Shown here one piece after another: positions 13,831-24,742 of a stretch of 64,000 bases of DNA. The first letter of the stretch is position 1. Each line of letters begins with the position of its first letter. A program made the position numbers and the translations under genes. The notes beneath the pieces were generated by a model, which was given only the letters and a program-made list of their open reading frames with translations, did no database searches and had not been told where the DNA came from. This DNA is from Tetranychus cinnabarinus (taxonomy: Eukaryota; Arthropoda; Arachnida; Trombidiformes; Tetranychidae): assembly GCA_022266195.1 (NCBI GenBank), contig WHVY01000002.1, positions 14,833,001-14,897,000 of the forward strand. The letters are read 5' to 3'.

Positions 13831-14509
13831 CTTCAACTTAATAAGTATAATTGCCTTGAGCATGATATACTTGAGTAAGGAGCCTTGAAATGTACCAGTT
13901 AAGGGTTAGAGTAAACAATGAAATTAGACAAGGTAAACCTGGTAACGGACACCAATCAAATACAGGCAACCATAATAAGGCCATCATTAGTCTTTGAATA
14001 GCAGTTCCAAGATCCATTCTTGCTGTCAAGTATAAATGTCAAAAGTCTAAATGAACTTTTTGATGAAAAAAAGGCTTGAAATTTCGAACTAGCCTAAACC
14101 ATGACAGTCAACAATGATTGGTGATATCTTTTAACGACACCAATATTTTAGACAAGCTCAGACCATCCTTCGAAAGACCACATCTTTTTAATTGCTGACA
14201 GGTATTAGATATTGTACTGTAGTTGTAATTTGATGCATATTATGTTTTATTCAGACTATTTAAGAAATGCTTATTTTAAGACGCGAGTTGTTTACCAATG
14301 TCTGTCTGTTAGGAGGTCTGATTAGTCTAAATAAAGAAATTTTAAACCACAACCTTACGTTGAAGTTCTGTCTGATAAAGGTTTTTTTAAAGGTCCAACG
14401 CAAATGTCAGGTTCACGATGAATATAGATGATCGATAATTTCAAACATATGCTGCTTTTAATGAAAATTAATAGCAGATTGGTTTTATTTACGATTTAAT
14501 TGATGAAAG

Positions 14510-14955
14510 TAATTTTATTCTGTACGCCTTTTGCAGTCATTACTCGCGAACACTTGATGCTACGGAGCTCAGATTTGCAGATCGAAGAACCATAAGTTGG
14601 AACACTCAAGGACATTCAAGATCGATTCGTTATTTGACCTCTAAATGATAACTTTTAACTTTTTATAGTTTGCACTCTCAGAAAATGACGTCCTATTATC
14701 ATTGAATGCACTTAATGAATACCTTGCAATACGACCCAAACATGGTAGGTTTCTTATTAACAATACTTGGCGTTTTTATCCTGTACAACTGTTTGCAATC
14801 ATAACACAAAAATTTAATGCCACAGACCTCAAATTTGAATTAACAGACTCTCGAAGCTTGAAACATCATTATTTTGGATGTTCAAGGTCATACAAGGTCA
14901 TCCCATTATTTAACCGCACAATGACATCTGAAGGTCATACTCTGAAAGTGTGAAA
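14510..14955 (+). repeat. Two neighbouring copies of the dispersed AGGTCA-unit repeat
   Basis: Two related stretches, about 14515-14690 and 14765-14950, each run from a TTTGCARTCATWAC-like start, through a GAY-CTCARATTTG segment, to a block containing a TTATTTGACC- or ATTTAACC-like core. The second contains TTCAAGGTCATACAAGGTCA and ends TGAAGGTCATACTCTGAAAG. The same order of blocks is seen at 22.55-22.82 kb and, inverted, at 26.59-26.75 kb. The 84-codon open frame across the second copy appears to be an accident of the repeat, since the other copies are not open. Confidence 0.6.
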
Positions 14956-15011
14956 TCAACCCTCAGGTTGAGACTGATAGTGATAAAAAGCCCACATTCC
15001 CGCAAAATTTA

Positions 15012-15165
15012 AAATGTGTCAATGCAGTATATGGTGAGCTAAAGGGAGATAGTGTACCGAATGTCACTATTTAAGACCTACTTGGATATTATCCTGATTT
15101 CAATAAAACTTTCTCTATGGATCAAAAACTCAATTGGACAAACCAATTGAGTAGTGACTTTGAGA
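15012..15165 (+). pseudogene. Decayed copy of the YGE-PDFN coding fragment
   Basis: Translated on the plus strand it gives VNAVYGELKGDSVPNVTI, a stop, then DLLGYYPDFNKTFSMDQKLN and WTNQ. This aligns without gaps to the fragment at 24741-24900 (AAYGEIKVNSIPNATI, DLVEYRPDFNTNFS, FNWTDQ). The similarity at protein level together with the stop shows an old mobile-element or multicopy gene fragment. I do not recognise the family. Confidence 0.55.
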
Positions 15166-15599
15166 GTGACTCTATTAAGGATACCAGAAGAAAGCGCTCG
15201 TTCTCCTTCATTATCTTTCTTTCTGTTTCTTTTATTTTTTAATTTATTACATAAATATGAATTCAATGAGAAAAAATCTTTTCCACTTATCTATTAATGC
15301 TTTTTCTTATCTTTCTGCCCTCTCTTTACAGCTCTTTATCAGCTTTGGCTCTCTTACCTCTCCCTTCTTTCTCAGGTATTTTTATTTTATTCATCATTGA
15401 ACTAATTTCGATTACCACACGATAATAATTATAAGCTTTGATTAAAAAACCATTAAGTTTGATTCAATGTTGAATCGAATGTTTCCATTAAACATTATTT
15501 ATTTATTATAATTCAAATTTAAAATTTTTATTCATCATAACACCTAGATAATTTGCTTACTGGTTAAAGTATTGATTAGTAATGTCAACAGAAAAATGA

Positions 15600-15860
15600 G
15601 GTAGTGAAGTTCATAGTTCGCCCTGAAACTGAAACTGCGTGAAATAAGCTCCGTAAAATGGAGCCGGGATATACCTGGCGTTCCTTTTCAATTTTACGCC
15701 TACTTGTATTTACAAGCATAACAATAAGTGCAACAGACCAAAGACTTGAACTGTGAGCTTACGTAGATTAAAGAATCACAAATTTGAATTCTTAAGATTA
15801 TTCAATGTTAATCTGTTATTTGACCTCTAACTGACCTTTGGAGATAACAGATTTCTGAGA
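15600..15860 (+). repeat. Repeat fragment, partial copy of the 26.3-26.75 kb segment
   Basis: At about 15625-15660 the plus strand reads ETA, stop, NKLRKMEPG, matching EIAWNKLRQMD at 26340. It is followed by a diverged copy of the AGGTCA unit (TACGCCTACTTGTATTTACA start, TCTGTTATTTGACCTCTAAC and a TGACCTTTGG end near 15840). The two blocks also lie near each other around 26.3-26.75 kb, but there the unit is inverted, so the order has been rearranged. Confidence 0.45.
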
Positions 15861-15934
15861 TGAGTACAGTATAACATCTATGATCTAACTATCATAAGAA
15901 AATCATGATGAGCGTCCAAACTAATTTTGACATT

Positions 15935-16110
15935 TTACTATGCAGCTTCTAAGTCATGAACTATTAGACAAAGAAACATTAGTGACATATTCAATTACGT
16001 GTTTTGTTGTACCTAAGCTGACCTGTAGCAAGATAAACATAGCTGGCTATATAACCTGGACAATAGATGATTACAGTTTAATCTATAGGTTTCAATGGAT
16101 TATTAAAACT
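15935..16110. repeat. Duplicated segment, paralogous empty site for the MITE at 17.7 kb
   Basis: The stretch with TGCAGCTTCTAAGTCATGAA, ACTATT, GTGACATATTCAATTACGTG and TTGTACCTAAGCT matches the sequence on both sides of the inverted-repeat element at 17746-18147. This copy lacks that element. Confidence 0.6.
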
Positions 16111-17240
16111 TGCAAAAGAAACGATGAATAAGCTAAACATGCTGCCTAAAAAAATGAATCTTTATTTATGTTTTATATTTTTATGTTTTTTGGGGTGGAA
16201 ATACATATTGATATAAACATTTAAATTGTAAAAGATATGGGGAAATATGATTTTCCACAATTTTCTTATGAGAACTTTTCCCCGTCTTATCGTGACAACG
16301 GGCATCATGTAGAATGCACTTATAAATATAATTTTCGCTTATGATGTTTTCATTTAATACAGCCGTATATTTTTCAATACTTCTTCGAATGCCAAATGAA
16401 AATATTGAGTAAAAAAGTTTGTTGGGTGTATGATAAATATTTTTTTGGTAATCATAAGTTGATGCTGGCTGTAACGATAATGATGGTAATGTTGCCTTTG
16501 TTGTTGATGCTGATGGCGATTGTATTGATAGTGATTTTATTGTTGGTAACTGTCTTGATGATGACGATGATTCGCTGATGGTTTGGCAAATTTTGTTTAA
16601 TGGCAAATTCAGTCTTTCCAAAATAACAATCGGTTCAATGCATATACTCTGAGGAGCTTCATCCGTTGATTGTTTTGCTGGATGGAGGTCAAAACTTTTT
16701 AAAAACTGTATTTTGCAAAATTCATAGTCAAAAAATATTATCAGAGTAAAATGAATGCAAAAGAAGCGATGAATAAGCTAAACATGCTGCTCAGAAAAAT
16801 GAATCTTTTTTTATGTTTTATATTTTTTGTTTTGGGGTGGGACTACATATTGGTATAAACATCATAAGTTTTAGCGCAATATAAACCTTAAATTGAAAAA
16901 GATATGGAGAAATATGATTTTCCACAATTTTCTTATGGGAACTTTTTCCCCTTCTTAGCGTAAAATTGGCCTTAAATATTTTTTCTTTTAATCAATTGCC
17001 ATGACATGCTGCTGGGCGTGATGATACTGTAGTTGATGTTAACTGAGATGATGATAATTTATGAACTATTTGTCAAATTTTTTCAATTGGTAATTTAGCC
17101 TTTCAATAAAAACAATTGACTCAACATGATTGTTTTGCGAAATTTCATTGTTTAAGCTAGTTGTTGGATGCAAGTCGAAAATCTACAAAAATTGCATTTG
17201 TGAGTAATTCATTGTAAAAAACAATTTTAAAAGAGTGAAA
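16111..17240. repeat. Tandem-like duplication, two diverged copies
   Basis: The block starting CGATGAATAAGCTAAACATG at about 16118 is repeated from about 16766. Both copies share TATGTTTTATATTTTT, GGGGTGG, ATATGATTTTCCACAATTTT and TCTTATG-GAACTTT-CCCC. The similarity continues through a diverged coding part (16485-16760 against 16995-17230), offset by a deletion in copy 2. Together with the flanking copies at 15.9 and 17.7-18.2 kb this marks an old nested duplication of a mobile element. Confidence 0.7.
16181..16777 (-). pseudogene. Long ATG-less reading frame, decayed mobile-element protein
   Basis: A minus-strand frame of 198 codons is open with no in-frame ATG. It contains FCKIQFLKSFDLHP, then ICIEPIVILERLNLPLNKIC, a serine-rich linker (SESSSSSRQLP), a low-complexity Ser/Thr/Pro stretch and a C-terminal basic/Cys-His segment (CILHDARCHDKTGKSSHKK). 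The second copy at 17100-17230 preserves the same amino-acid order (QMQFL, IFDLHPTTS, VESIVLLKG, ITN) but with stops, so this was protein-coding. The Cys/His pattern hints at a zinc-binding tail, but spacing fits no class I can name. It may be an internal exon of a transposase or a captured gene. Confidence 0.45.
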
Positions 17241-17742
17241 TGAGTCACAAAAATGATCTGATTTAACTTAAAAATGGATATGTAACAGTGATGAGACGAG
17301 CAGTTTGATAACTTAGCAATTAATGGCCGAATTTCTATGAGAGAACTAAGGAGTCAGTACTTGCAAGACAATCACGATACTCGATTATCATTGATTAGCT
17401 GTTTGTTTCACCAATCTGATTACAATATCTGAAAATTAAATTGATCATGCTTATGATTCTTTTTTGCGGTAGATTTCAAATATGTGATTAAAAAATAAGC
17501 GAAAAAGTTGACGGTTTTCAGCAGATCAATTAACCTATATTAAAATTGAAATCTAGTTCAAGTAATTTTAAGTTGAAATAATCATTGATGCTTTTACTCC
17601 ATATGCTTGCTAAATGAAGCTTAGAACTAATTGTAGCTGCTGAATGTCGGAAAAATTGCTTAGTATTCAAATTCAACGTTAAAACTGGAATTTTCAATTT
17701 CGAAATTTCACTGTGTAGCTTCTGACTCATGGACTATTGAAC

Positions 17743-18150
17743 TAACAAGGAAAGTGACCTTGCTTGTACGATCATTTTCGATTTTTTCGAGTTTATATTG
17801 TAGAGGACGAAAAATAATTAGACACGTATTTTTGCTTTTTTTACGCCGGTGCGCGGTTATTGATATTTAGACACTTTTAATTAAAAATATTAATGAATTG
17901 CAGTCAGTGAGAAGCAAGTAAAACAATGAAAAGCAGAAAAACGGAAAAATCTTAAAAAAATTGTGAATCACATTTCAGTGACTTCAATAGATTTCAATGC
18001 AATATCTTCACTTGAAAGTGCCTAAATATCAATAACCGCGCACCGGCGTAAAAAAAGCAAAAATACGTGTCAAATTATTTTTTGTCCTCTACAATATAAA
18101 CTCGAAAAAAATCGAAAATGATCGTACAAGCAAGGTCACTTTCCTTGTAA
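17743..18150. mobile_element. MITE with about 135-base inverted arms and TAA target duplication
   Basis: The element spans 17746-18147 (402 bases), flanked by TAA at 17743-17745 and 18148-18150. The arms (17746-17880 and 18012-18147) are near-perfect inverted repeats starting CAAGGAAAGTGACCTTGCTT, and both include the GC-rich segment TTTACGCCGGTGCGCGGTTA. No coding capacity is visible. A 3-base TWA duplication is typical of PIF/Harbinger elements, although the CA-GG terminus is not their canonical start. It interrupts a copy of the 15.9 kb duplication, so it is younger than that duplication. Confidence 0.85.
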
Positions 18151-18219
18151 GACACATACATGATATATTAAATTACGTGTATTGATCTACCTAAACTAAA
18201 TGTGAGCAATGAGCGGCAG

Positions 18220-21200
18220 CTTAATAAGTAACGATCGCTTTTTTCACCTGTTTTCAGCCCTTATTCAGGTACAGTTGATGTTCCGAATGATGATTGAGTT
18301 GATTGCATTAAATAATAAATTGAATAATTCAATGAAAATTGTTATTTACATTCAAAAATACGAAATCTACTTGAAAGTCACCCATTATTTTAAAACCGAA
18401 ATTAATTCAATAATAGTTTATTCTCAAAAACCTGTAAATCATCTTGACCTGACATTTTTCTGATTCATCTAAATACACCTTTTGCAGGTCTAGATTTATT
18501 GTAATAATGACTCCTACTTGGATAGAACTTACACGATATAATTTTGTTATTCATGGACTTAACACATTAGATAAAACTTTCCTCGAAAAGGAATTTTTCT
18601 TCGAAATTTTGCCTCACCATAATCAAAGGCTACTTTTATAGTTGAACATTCTGTTGATTCACGGCAAAAGTAAATAAGCAATAACTTGCTAACTAGATAG
18701 TTATAATGTAATTATGAGGTTGCCTTTGATATCTAGCCGAAAGGATGAAAAAAACTTAATCATCAACTTCATCTGTGAACCAGAAAGAGGTTAAACGAAA
18801 GAGAGAAAGAGATTGAGAAGCAAAGAGAAAGCAAAATTACAAACTCATCAAAGAAGAATTGTTATCTCATTTTGATCCCGGATTAATTCGTATAAATCCT
18901 GGTAAGATTAACTGGGCCAATATTCATTTCATTAGAATCTTTCACTCTTTTTTTCTAGGTGTGATTCTCTTTGTGGCAAGCAAAGATGAAAAAACCTTTT
19001 CCTCTCATCACCTAACATCATCATCCCCATCATAATCATCATCATCATCATCATCCTTTATCTTCATCTTGCTTCATCGTTTACTTGTAAACCAAGGCAA
19101 AAAAAGAACATGAAGAAAAAGAATAAAAAGAAGAAGAAAAAAAAATAAATAACAAAACTGAGGATCTAAAAGCTAAGCAAAAAAATTGCTAGCGGCTGAA
19201 CTATGATGACTTATGGCATCTTTCATTCTAACGCAATGAACCTAATCTTTTATATACAATAATAATATGTATAATAATAATAAGCAAGTACATACAGCAA
19301 ACACACATTATACCAATTCTTGGTAAATGTGTTTACCTTCAATTTTTTCCTGTTAATAAAACTCGATGTTATCTAATATTCTGATTCAAGCTTGGAATCC
19401 AGATTTTTCTGTGTGCACAACTGATAATGTGTAATATTATCGATATAAGAGGCAACAACAAATCTTTATCACATCAAATTTTCAAGATGCTTTATTAGAT
19501 TTGACCATTTATTGGGTGAAACAAACTCAAAGTGTCTTATCATCATAATTGCACTTGCACATAAATAATAATATTGATACATTGTATACAAACTAGAAAA
19601 GGCTGTAAATCTTTTTCATTGCCAGTCGACATTACAACTTACAGAATTTTTTGCATGTTGAATTGTTGGTCATTTTGCTGTCGTGATTAGTGATTTGCTT
19701 TTTCAACTTTTGCTGAGTTTTCTGTTTCAACTAATCTGTTGATTGTGTTTGGAATGACCTCTATCTCTTTTTGGTTGGTGGCTACGATTCAACTTGATTG
19801 GTGGAATGTGAATGATTTGTACATCTATAATGAAAAATGTCAAAATATATCATGAAACCTGATGAACCGAAAGATTGAATTGTTTGTACAATTTGCCCTT
19901 TGTCATCTCGATGGTTCATCTTTGGCTTTACGAAGATTAATAATTTTATCAGTTCAACTCTTTATCATCTCAACAGTTTTGCTGGATCATTTTTTTTCTT
20001 CCCTCTTTACGCTTCACCATTTCATGAACCATGAACTGGTAAAGTAAAAGATCAGAAAAGTTGAAAGATATTTGCCTTCATGGAAGAATTCAAAGAATTC
20101 TTAATAACACACTTTTTTACTCCCATGATTTGCACCTTTTATGGTTTTATCAATTTCACCAGACAAAATGATAAAGTTTCATCATCTTTTTTTTGTTAAC
20201 GTCAACATGAATATTAGGACGTTAAAATGAATACATTTAAAAATGTTGAGATAAATGTGCAAAAACTCGAGGGATAAAAAGAATGAGAGACGATCTAAAA
20301 GATTTTGCATACTCACCGAATCGTTCTAAATTATTAAATGACAGAATTCGTCTGCTGATTCATTTTCCCCAAAAGTCCTGAAATTAAACTGATAGTTCAG
20401 CATATATTGACGATAAATAAAAAAATTTAAATTCGAGAACAAAAAATTTATCCTATTTTCGTTATGATTTATCATGATTAAATTAGCTTTTTAAGTGTAT
20501 TCTAACCAAATTTGAAATAAAAGTTCGAATATTTCTTTCTAGCTGTTAGGAATCGAAACAGACTTTTAACACTTCCTGTCGTACTAACAATTTTCAATTT
20601 TTTTAATGAAATTTCTGTGCATTTCCATACTCCAACTTTGAATAAGTTTTTGATCATGATTAGCTAAAGGGGTTACACTACCTAAGACTTCAGTGAACTT
20701 AACTTATCCAAGATTATTTCATTCAAAAAAGTTAACTTCCAGTAAAAGTTCTGTGTCGTTAGCTTTCGGCCACAATAACTCTCTGACGTTGAAACGCTTT
20801 TTCTTAATCCCTGCACGCTAAACATACAAATTGATATGGGCACTGCTTAATTTTTGCGTCCTTTACTTTGCAGAAGATCCTTCGTTGCAAATCGTATTTG
20901 CAGTATAAGAATCAAGTCTCACGAAAATTAAAACCACAAAAATATCAGAATTAAGTAAGATGATTTGCATAAAATGGGCATAAATTGTAAACACGGAATT
21001 GTACAAACTGCTATAGCATTAAAGTAACTGTTGATCGAATTTGAAATTTCGGAACTCAGTTACATTTTCGCTCTTTGGATTTTTCTTTGTAGAAATCTTT
21101 CTGCTTCTGTTCTGTATCATGAAAATAGAATTTCGGCGAAAGTTTCAAAATCTAAAACAAATAAAAGATTAAAATTAAATCGAAAATTTACTTTAAAGTG

Positions 21201-22540
21201 GTGAAATTGAACATCTAATCCTGGAAAATGGACAAAGACGAAGATTCAAAGCTTTGATTTCTGTACAAGTTGCAGTATCAGCTATTAGAAAGCACATTAA
21301 CTCGAGACTATTAAAGGTCGGCTTAGCTTTGAAAAGATTTAAATTGGTTCCAATAATGTTGAACTCGAGAGTAAAGTTAGCAAAAGGGAAAAATGAAGCA
21401 AGAGTAAATTCCAATGGAAAATTCATTTTCACTTTCAGATTATAATGTGCTACAAGAAACAAGGTTTCACTATTAACCTTTAATCGATTGTTCAACTTGA
21501 GAATCAAAAATTGAATCATTTTGCTTGATGAACAGTTCCGAGTAAAAGTTGAACAAAAAAGTAAACAAATTGTTAACATTAAAGCTAATTGTTAAACAGT
21601 TAATCGTTTGTAATGAATTTTTGGTGTTGAGAAGGAAAACAAATAGTTGATAAAGGTTACATAGTTGATCATGCTTTATCAAGATGAACATCAGTTTATC
21701 AATGAAGGGAAAGAGTTGAAAGTTAATTCATTGAAAAGTGATTGTTAAAGAAAACAAAAATTGATTCCATTGTACCATATGATTAGAGTCAATTAGGCGA
21801 TGAAATTTAAACTCATCAAGTTGAACATCAACATGAAGGTTGATGATGAGCAAACAGGAATCAAGATTGTTTCAAGATTCTTACAGGGATTGGCCTTGTT
21901 TTACTCTTCACCAAAAATGTTGTTCAGTTGAGAAGAGGAGAGAATGACTGAGCGTAATATCATGAGGAAATGTTGAGGAAAAGTTGAAGGAACCAGAGAA
22001 AAGAGTGGAATAAGATTTTGCGGATTTAGACAGTAAACGTGATTAGAATTGTTGCCGGAAGAAAATATTATTTTTCTTCTTGTATTGTCAAGGTTATTTG
22101 ATATGAGCTAGTTGATAAGTCCGTTTAATAAGATAACTGTTAAATTAAGAGGAAAGATTTAGTTTAAAGATTTTGTTGAAACTTTTTGCTTGGGCTTTGC
22201 CTTTTCACTTTCATTTACAGATATTCATCAAACATTTTGACGGAAACTTGACTTGAATTGATAAAAAGGATTGCAGTGTTTTTGGACAGTTGAATGATGA
22301 GTTAATCTAGTTGAGAGGATTATTTATGTAGATCTGAGAAGAGAGAGGAATGAGAAAAAATGCATAATTCGTTATTGCATTCCAACGATTTTCGATTATA
22401 TCATTTTGATAATACCATCACGACGGTAATAAACGTCTAGATTCAGCTGGATATAAATAGATATTCAGTCTCATTCACTACACTTTTTATTAATATCTCG
22501 CGATTCGATCAAAACTCTAGGTTATTTAGCGTAGTTTAGG
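18220..22540. other. Intergenic DNA with simple repeats, no gene recognised
   Basis: AT-rich DNA with an ATC run at about 19031-19056 and purine-rich patches near 18790 and 19110. At 21205-21445 both strands are open (128 codons minus, about 75 plus). The plus-strand frame is basic and helix-like but has no start codon, splice sites or known domain. I cannot support a gene here. Confidence 0.45.
19031..19056. repeat. ATC trinucleotide microsatellite
   Basis: An uninterrupted CATCATCAT run in a longer CAT-rich stretch. It is one of many short ATG/CAT runs in the window and the longest pure one I noticed. Confidence 0.7.
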
Positions 22541-22549
22541 ATTTTAGGA

Positions 22550-22825
22550 GCGTTTTTTACTTCTTACGCCTATTTGCAGTCATAACTCGCGAACGAATCC
22601 TGCTGTAGACTTCGGATTCAAACCATGCGCTTTCGTAGATTGAATTGATATAAGTCCTAACACTTAATGTCGTTCAAGGTCATTTCGTCATATACCCTTG
22701 AAAGACATTGAGTGTTAGGGCTTATATCTATTCAATCTATAGAAGCTAAAGGTTATTCAAGGTTATACCATTATTTGACCTTCAAATGTAATTTAAAGGT
22801 CATTTTCTGAAAGTGCGAACTTTTC
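22550..22825 (+). repeat. Copy of the dispersed AGGTCA-unit repeat
   Basis: Begins TACGCCTATTTGCAGTCATA followed by ACTCGCGAAC, as at 14.53 kb. It contains TTCAAGGTCATTTCGTCATA and ends with CCATTATTTGACCTTCAAAT and AAAGGTCATTTTCTGAAAGT. A long hairpin is embedded at 22637-22738. Confidence 0.65.
22637..22738. repeat. Near-perfect 102-base palindrome (hairpin)
   Basis: The left half AGATTGAATTGATATAAGTC, CTAACACTTAATGTC is the near-exact reverse complement of the right half GACATTGAGTGTTAGGGC, TTATATCTATTCAATCT. The central TTCAAGGTCATTTCGTCATA and TACCCTTGAA are less symmetric. It looks like an inverted duplication of part of the surrounding repeat unit. Confidence 0.75.
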
Positions 22826-22888
22826 AGAAAATTGTTGAAGTTTGTCACCGGATCACCTAGATTAGCTGAAGAGCTCAGAAAAATCACG

Positions 22889-23450
22889 TCAAGCCATAGA
22901 GTTTATCTGATAAGTAAATTTAGTTGGGCCTGTTCTCTCGAGTTGGAGGGTAACATCGTAAGGTGAGACATAACTCAAAATTGCCAAAGCATCTTCATAA
23001 ATCATCTTTTTGAATACAACTTTGATAGTTTTGACTCGATCCCCTGCTTTAATTAACGTATTGGTTGGTCCAACGTTCCAATGAAGATTCCGTCGCTCAT
23101 ATTTCCAGTAATGTTGAAACCAAGCCAAGTAAAATCATATCCAGTCTTTTTAACTCGAACTTCTTCATTTTTCGTCATTATAGATGATTGCTTGGTTAAC
23201 GGTGAGCTCTCATCACTTGATGGTGTGGCACTTTCAACATCTCTAATCAAATGACTATTGCCTGGCAAAGTTGTAGTTTCTTCCAAAGAAACCAGATAAT
23301 TCCTAATGAATTTATTGATGTTGATACAATAATTAGAACAAATATACAAATGATACTCTTGAAATCTTCACTAGTATAAGGGCACTCAAATGGACTGATT
23401 TCAGCCGTGTACATTTCAGATCTTTCGTTGGATGCCTGACCAAAATGCAA
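22889..23450 (-). pseudogene. PDZ-domain gene remnant with upstream membrane segment, frameshifted
   Basis: On the minus strand a PDZ domain is recognisable across two frames. The first gives the carboxylate-binding loop region (WLGFNITGNMSDGIFIGTL). After a frameshift near 23053-23128 the second gives AGDRVKTIKVVF, the alpha-helix segment MIYEDALAILSYVSPYDVTL and the final strand QLER, then a stop at 22889. Upstream are a serine/glutamate-rich linker (ATPSSDESSPLTKQSS) and a hydrophobic stretch near 23300-23370 (IICIFVLIIVSTSINSLGII in a third frame), possibly a transmembrane helix. PDZ domains bind C-terminal peptides of membrane proteins. The frameshifts make this a dead copy. It sits just downstream of the EEP remnant on the same strand, within a multicopy repeat region. 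Confidence 0.65.
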
Positions 23451-23781
23451 CCAGATAGAAATAACATGGGCTTACCATGAAATGAAAGATACAATTGCTG
23501 GGAGTACTCTTTACTGAGTTAATCTGAAGTTTTGAGTCAACAAGATTTGCAGTCAATCGCAAATAGATAGAATGTCATTTAGCCAAGTTTTTTCATCTAA
23601 TTAAGCGAAAAAAAATCGAAACAAAAATGACGTGAATTATTGAAATTTATTTTAATTAGATTATTCAAATTTGATTTTGAGGTAAATTTTCAACGTGATT
23701 TTTTACAGTTTCGAAAACTATATCCAGTTTCATATTCAGACCTAAAAGATGTGTGAGATGTGATTTTAAATCCTGCCAAGA

Positions 23782-24549
23782 CTAGTCTTTGTTGTCAATT
23801 GCAAAGGTGCAAGGATCAATCGATCCATCTAGAGAATAAACTGCACCATAAGGTTCATGGTCAGATTGGTGAGCTACATTTGTTGGTTTTGCAATTTCAA
23901 CAGTATAAAGATATTTGAAATTTTTCGATGTACACAAATAATCAATTTCGTATCCACGGTCTTTGTCTTGCCATTCATTTGGCACCAAATTAGTGCATAA
24001 TAACATAATAACATAACATAATAAGATTTGTATTTTATTTTTCGGATCCTTTGGATTATTATTGCGGTCAACTGATTTGCCATAATAAACATTTTTCAAA
24101 TTGAAATCACCTGCAAGAACTATTGCATCAACTGCGCCCCACTAGATATCTCGAGCGTCTTCACCCCCAGTTTGCAGCCGCATGACTGCAGAAAAGACGT
24201 CCACTAAATATATAAATTCATCTTTTGATCCTTTACACGTCCGTTGGCAATTTACGATTCCAAGCGTTTTGTCATCACATTGCACGACTGTCACCAAAAA
24301 ATCTCCACGATTATTGGCAAAGGTTTGGATAGTCCCTTGGAAATCCTCTCTTTTGAAACATGTTAAGATTTGATTAATCATGTCGTATCGCCATGCTGCT
24401 CGTTCAGTTGGCGAGCGCTTAGCTTGGTTATCTAGTTTTCCAGACAGTCCATGTTTGAATTGATTGCTTGCACTTGGTGAAATTTCCTGGAGGCAAACTA
24501 CACATTTTACATCATGATAAGAGCGTTCGATGTATCCTAAGAAGAGCAA
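23782..24549 (-). pseudogene. EEP (exonuclease/endonuclease/phosphatase)-fold protein, one in-frame stop
   Basis: A minus-strand frame of about 255 codons carries the motifs of the metal-dependent endonuclease/exonuclease/phosphatase fold in order. VVCLQEI holds the metal-binding glutamate, near 24489. VLAGDFN lies at about 24100-24120, EIDYLCTS is the family's D-Y strand, and SDHEPYGAVY near 23860 carries the catalytic Asp-His. A single TAG at 24142-24144 interrupts the frame just before GAVDAIVLAGDFN; frame and motifs continue straight after it. No reverse transcriptase follows, so it is not an obvious LINE. Pieces of neighbouring sequence recur at 15 and 26 kb, which suggests a multicopy, possibly mobile, gene. 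Loss of function through the stop is likely. Confidence 0.7.
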
Positions 24550-24742
24550 GTTCGAGCAAAGAAGAAGAGGAGCAACGCAAAGAAAACGTCAGAATGAAGG
24601 ATTGCATTTAAAACAAGAAAAAGAGAAGCAAAAAGCCATGGCTAAAGAGGAAACTGAAAAAGCACCTGAACTGGAAGATAGGTTGGGAAAAGATGAAAAT
24701 GAAAGAATTCTAATGAAAGGTACCAGATTTGGAATTTTTTAA
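24530..24742 (+). other. Charged coiled-coil-like open frame opposite the EEP start
   Basis: A 70-codon plus-strand frame, very rich in Lys, Glu and Arg (EQRRRGATQRKRQNEG, QEKEKQKAMAKEETEKAPE), runs away from the EEP remnant and overlaps its first bases. It could be an exon fragment of the element's other gene, because it leads within a few codons into the YGE-PDFN fragment in another frame. Purine-rich DNA gives such frames easily, so coding status is uncertain. Confidence 0.35.

Noticed and set aside
14702..14953. 83-codon frame with NNTWRFYPVQLFAIIT
   Set aside because: It covers a copy of the dispersed repeat unit, and the other copies are closed in this frame.
21193..21579. 128-codon minus-strand frame and a basic plus-strand frame in the same place
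   Set aside because: No start for the plus frame, no domain for either, and both strands open together; not supportable without other data.
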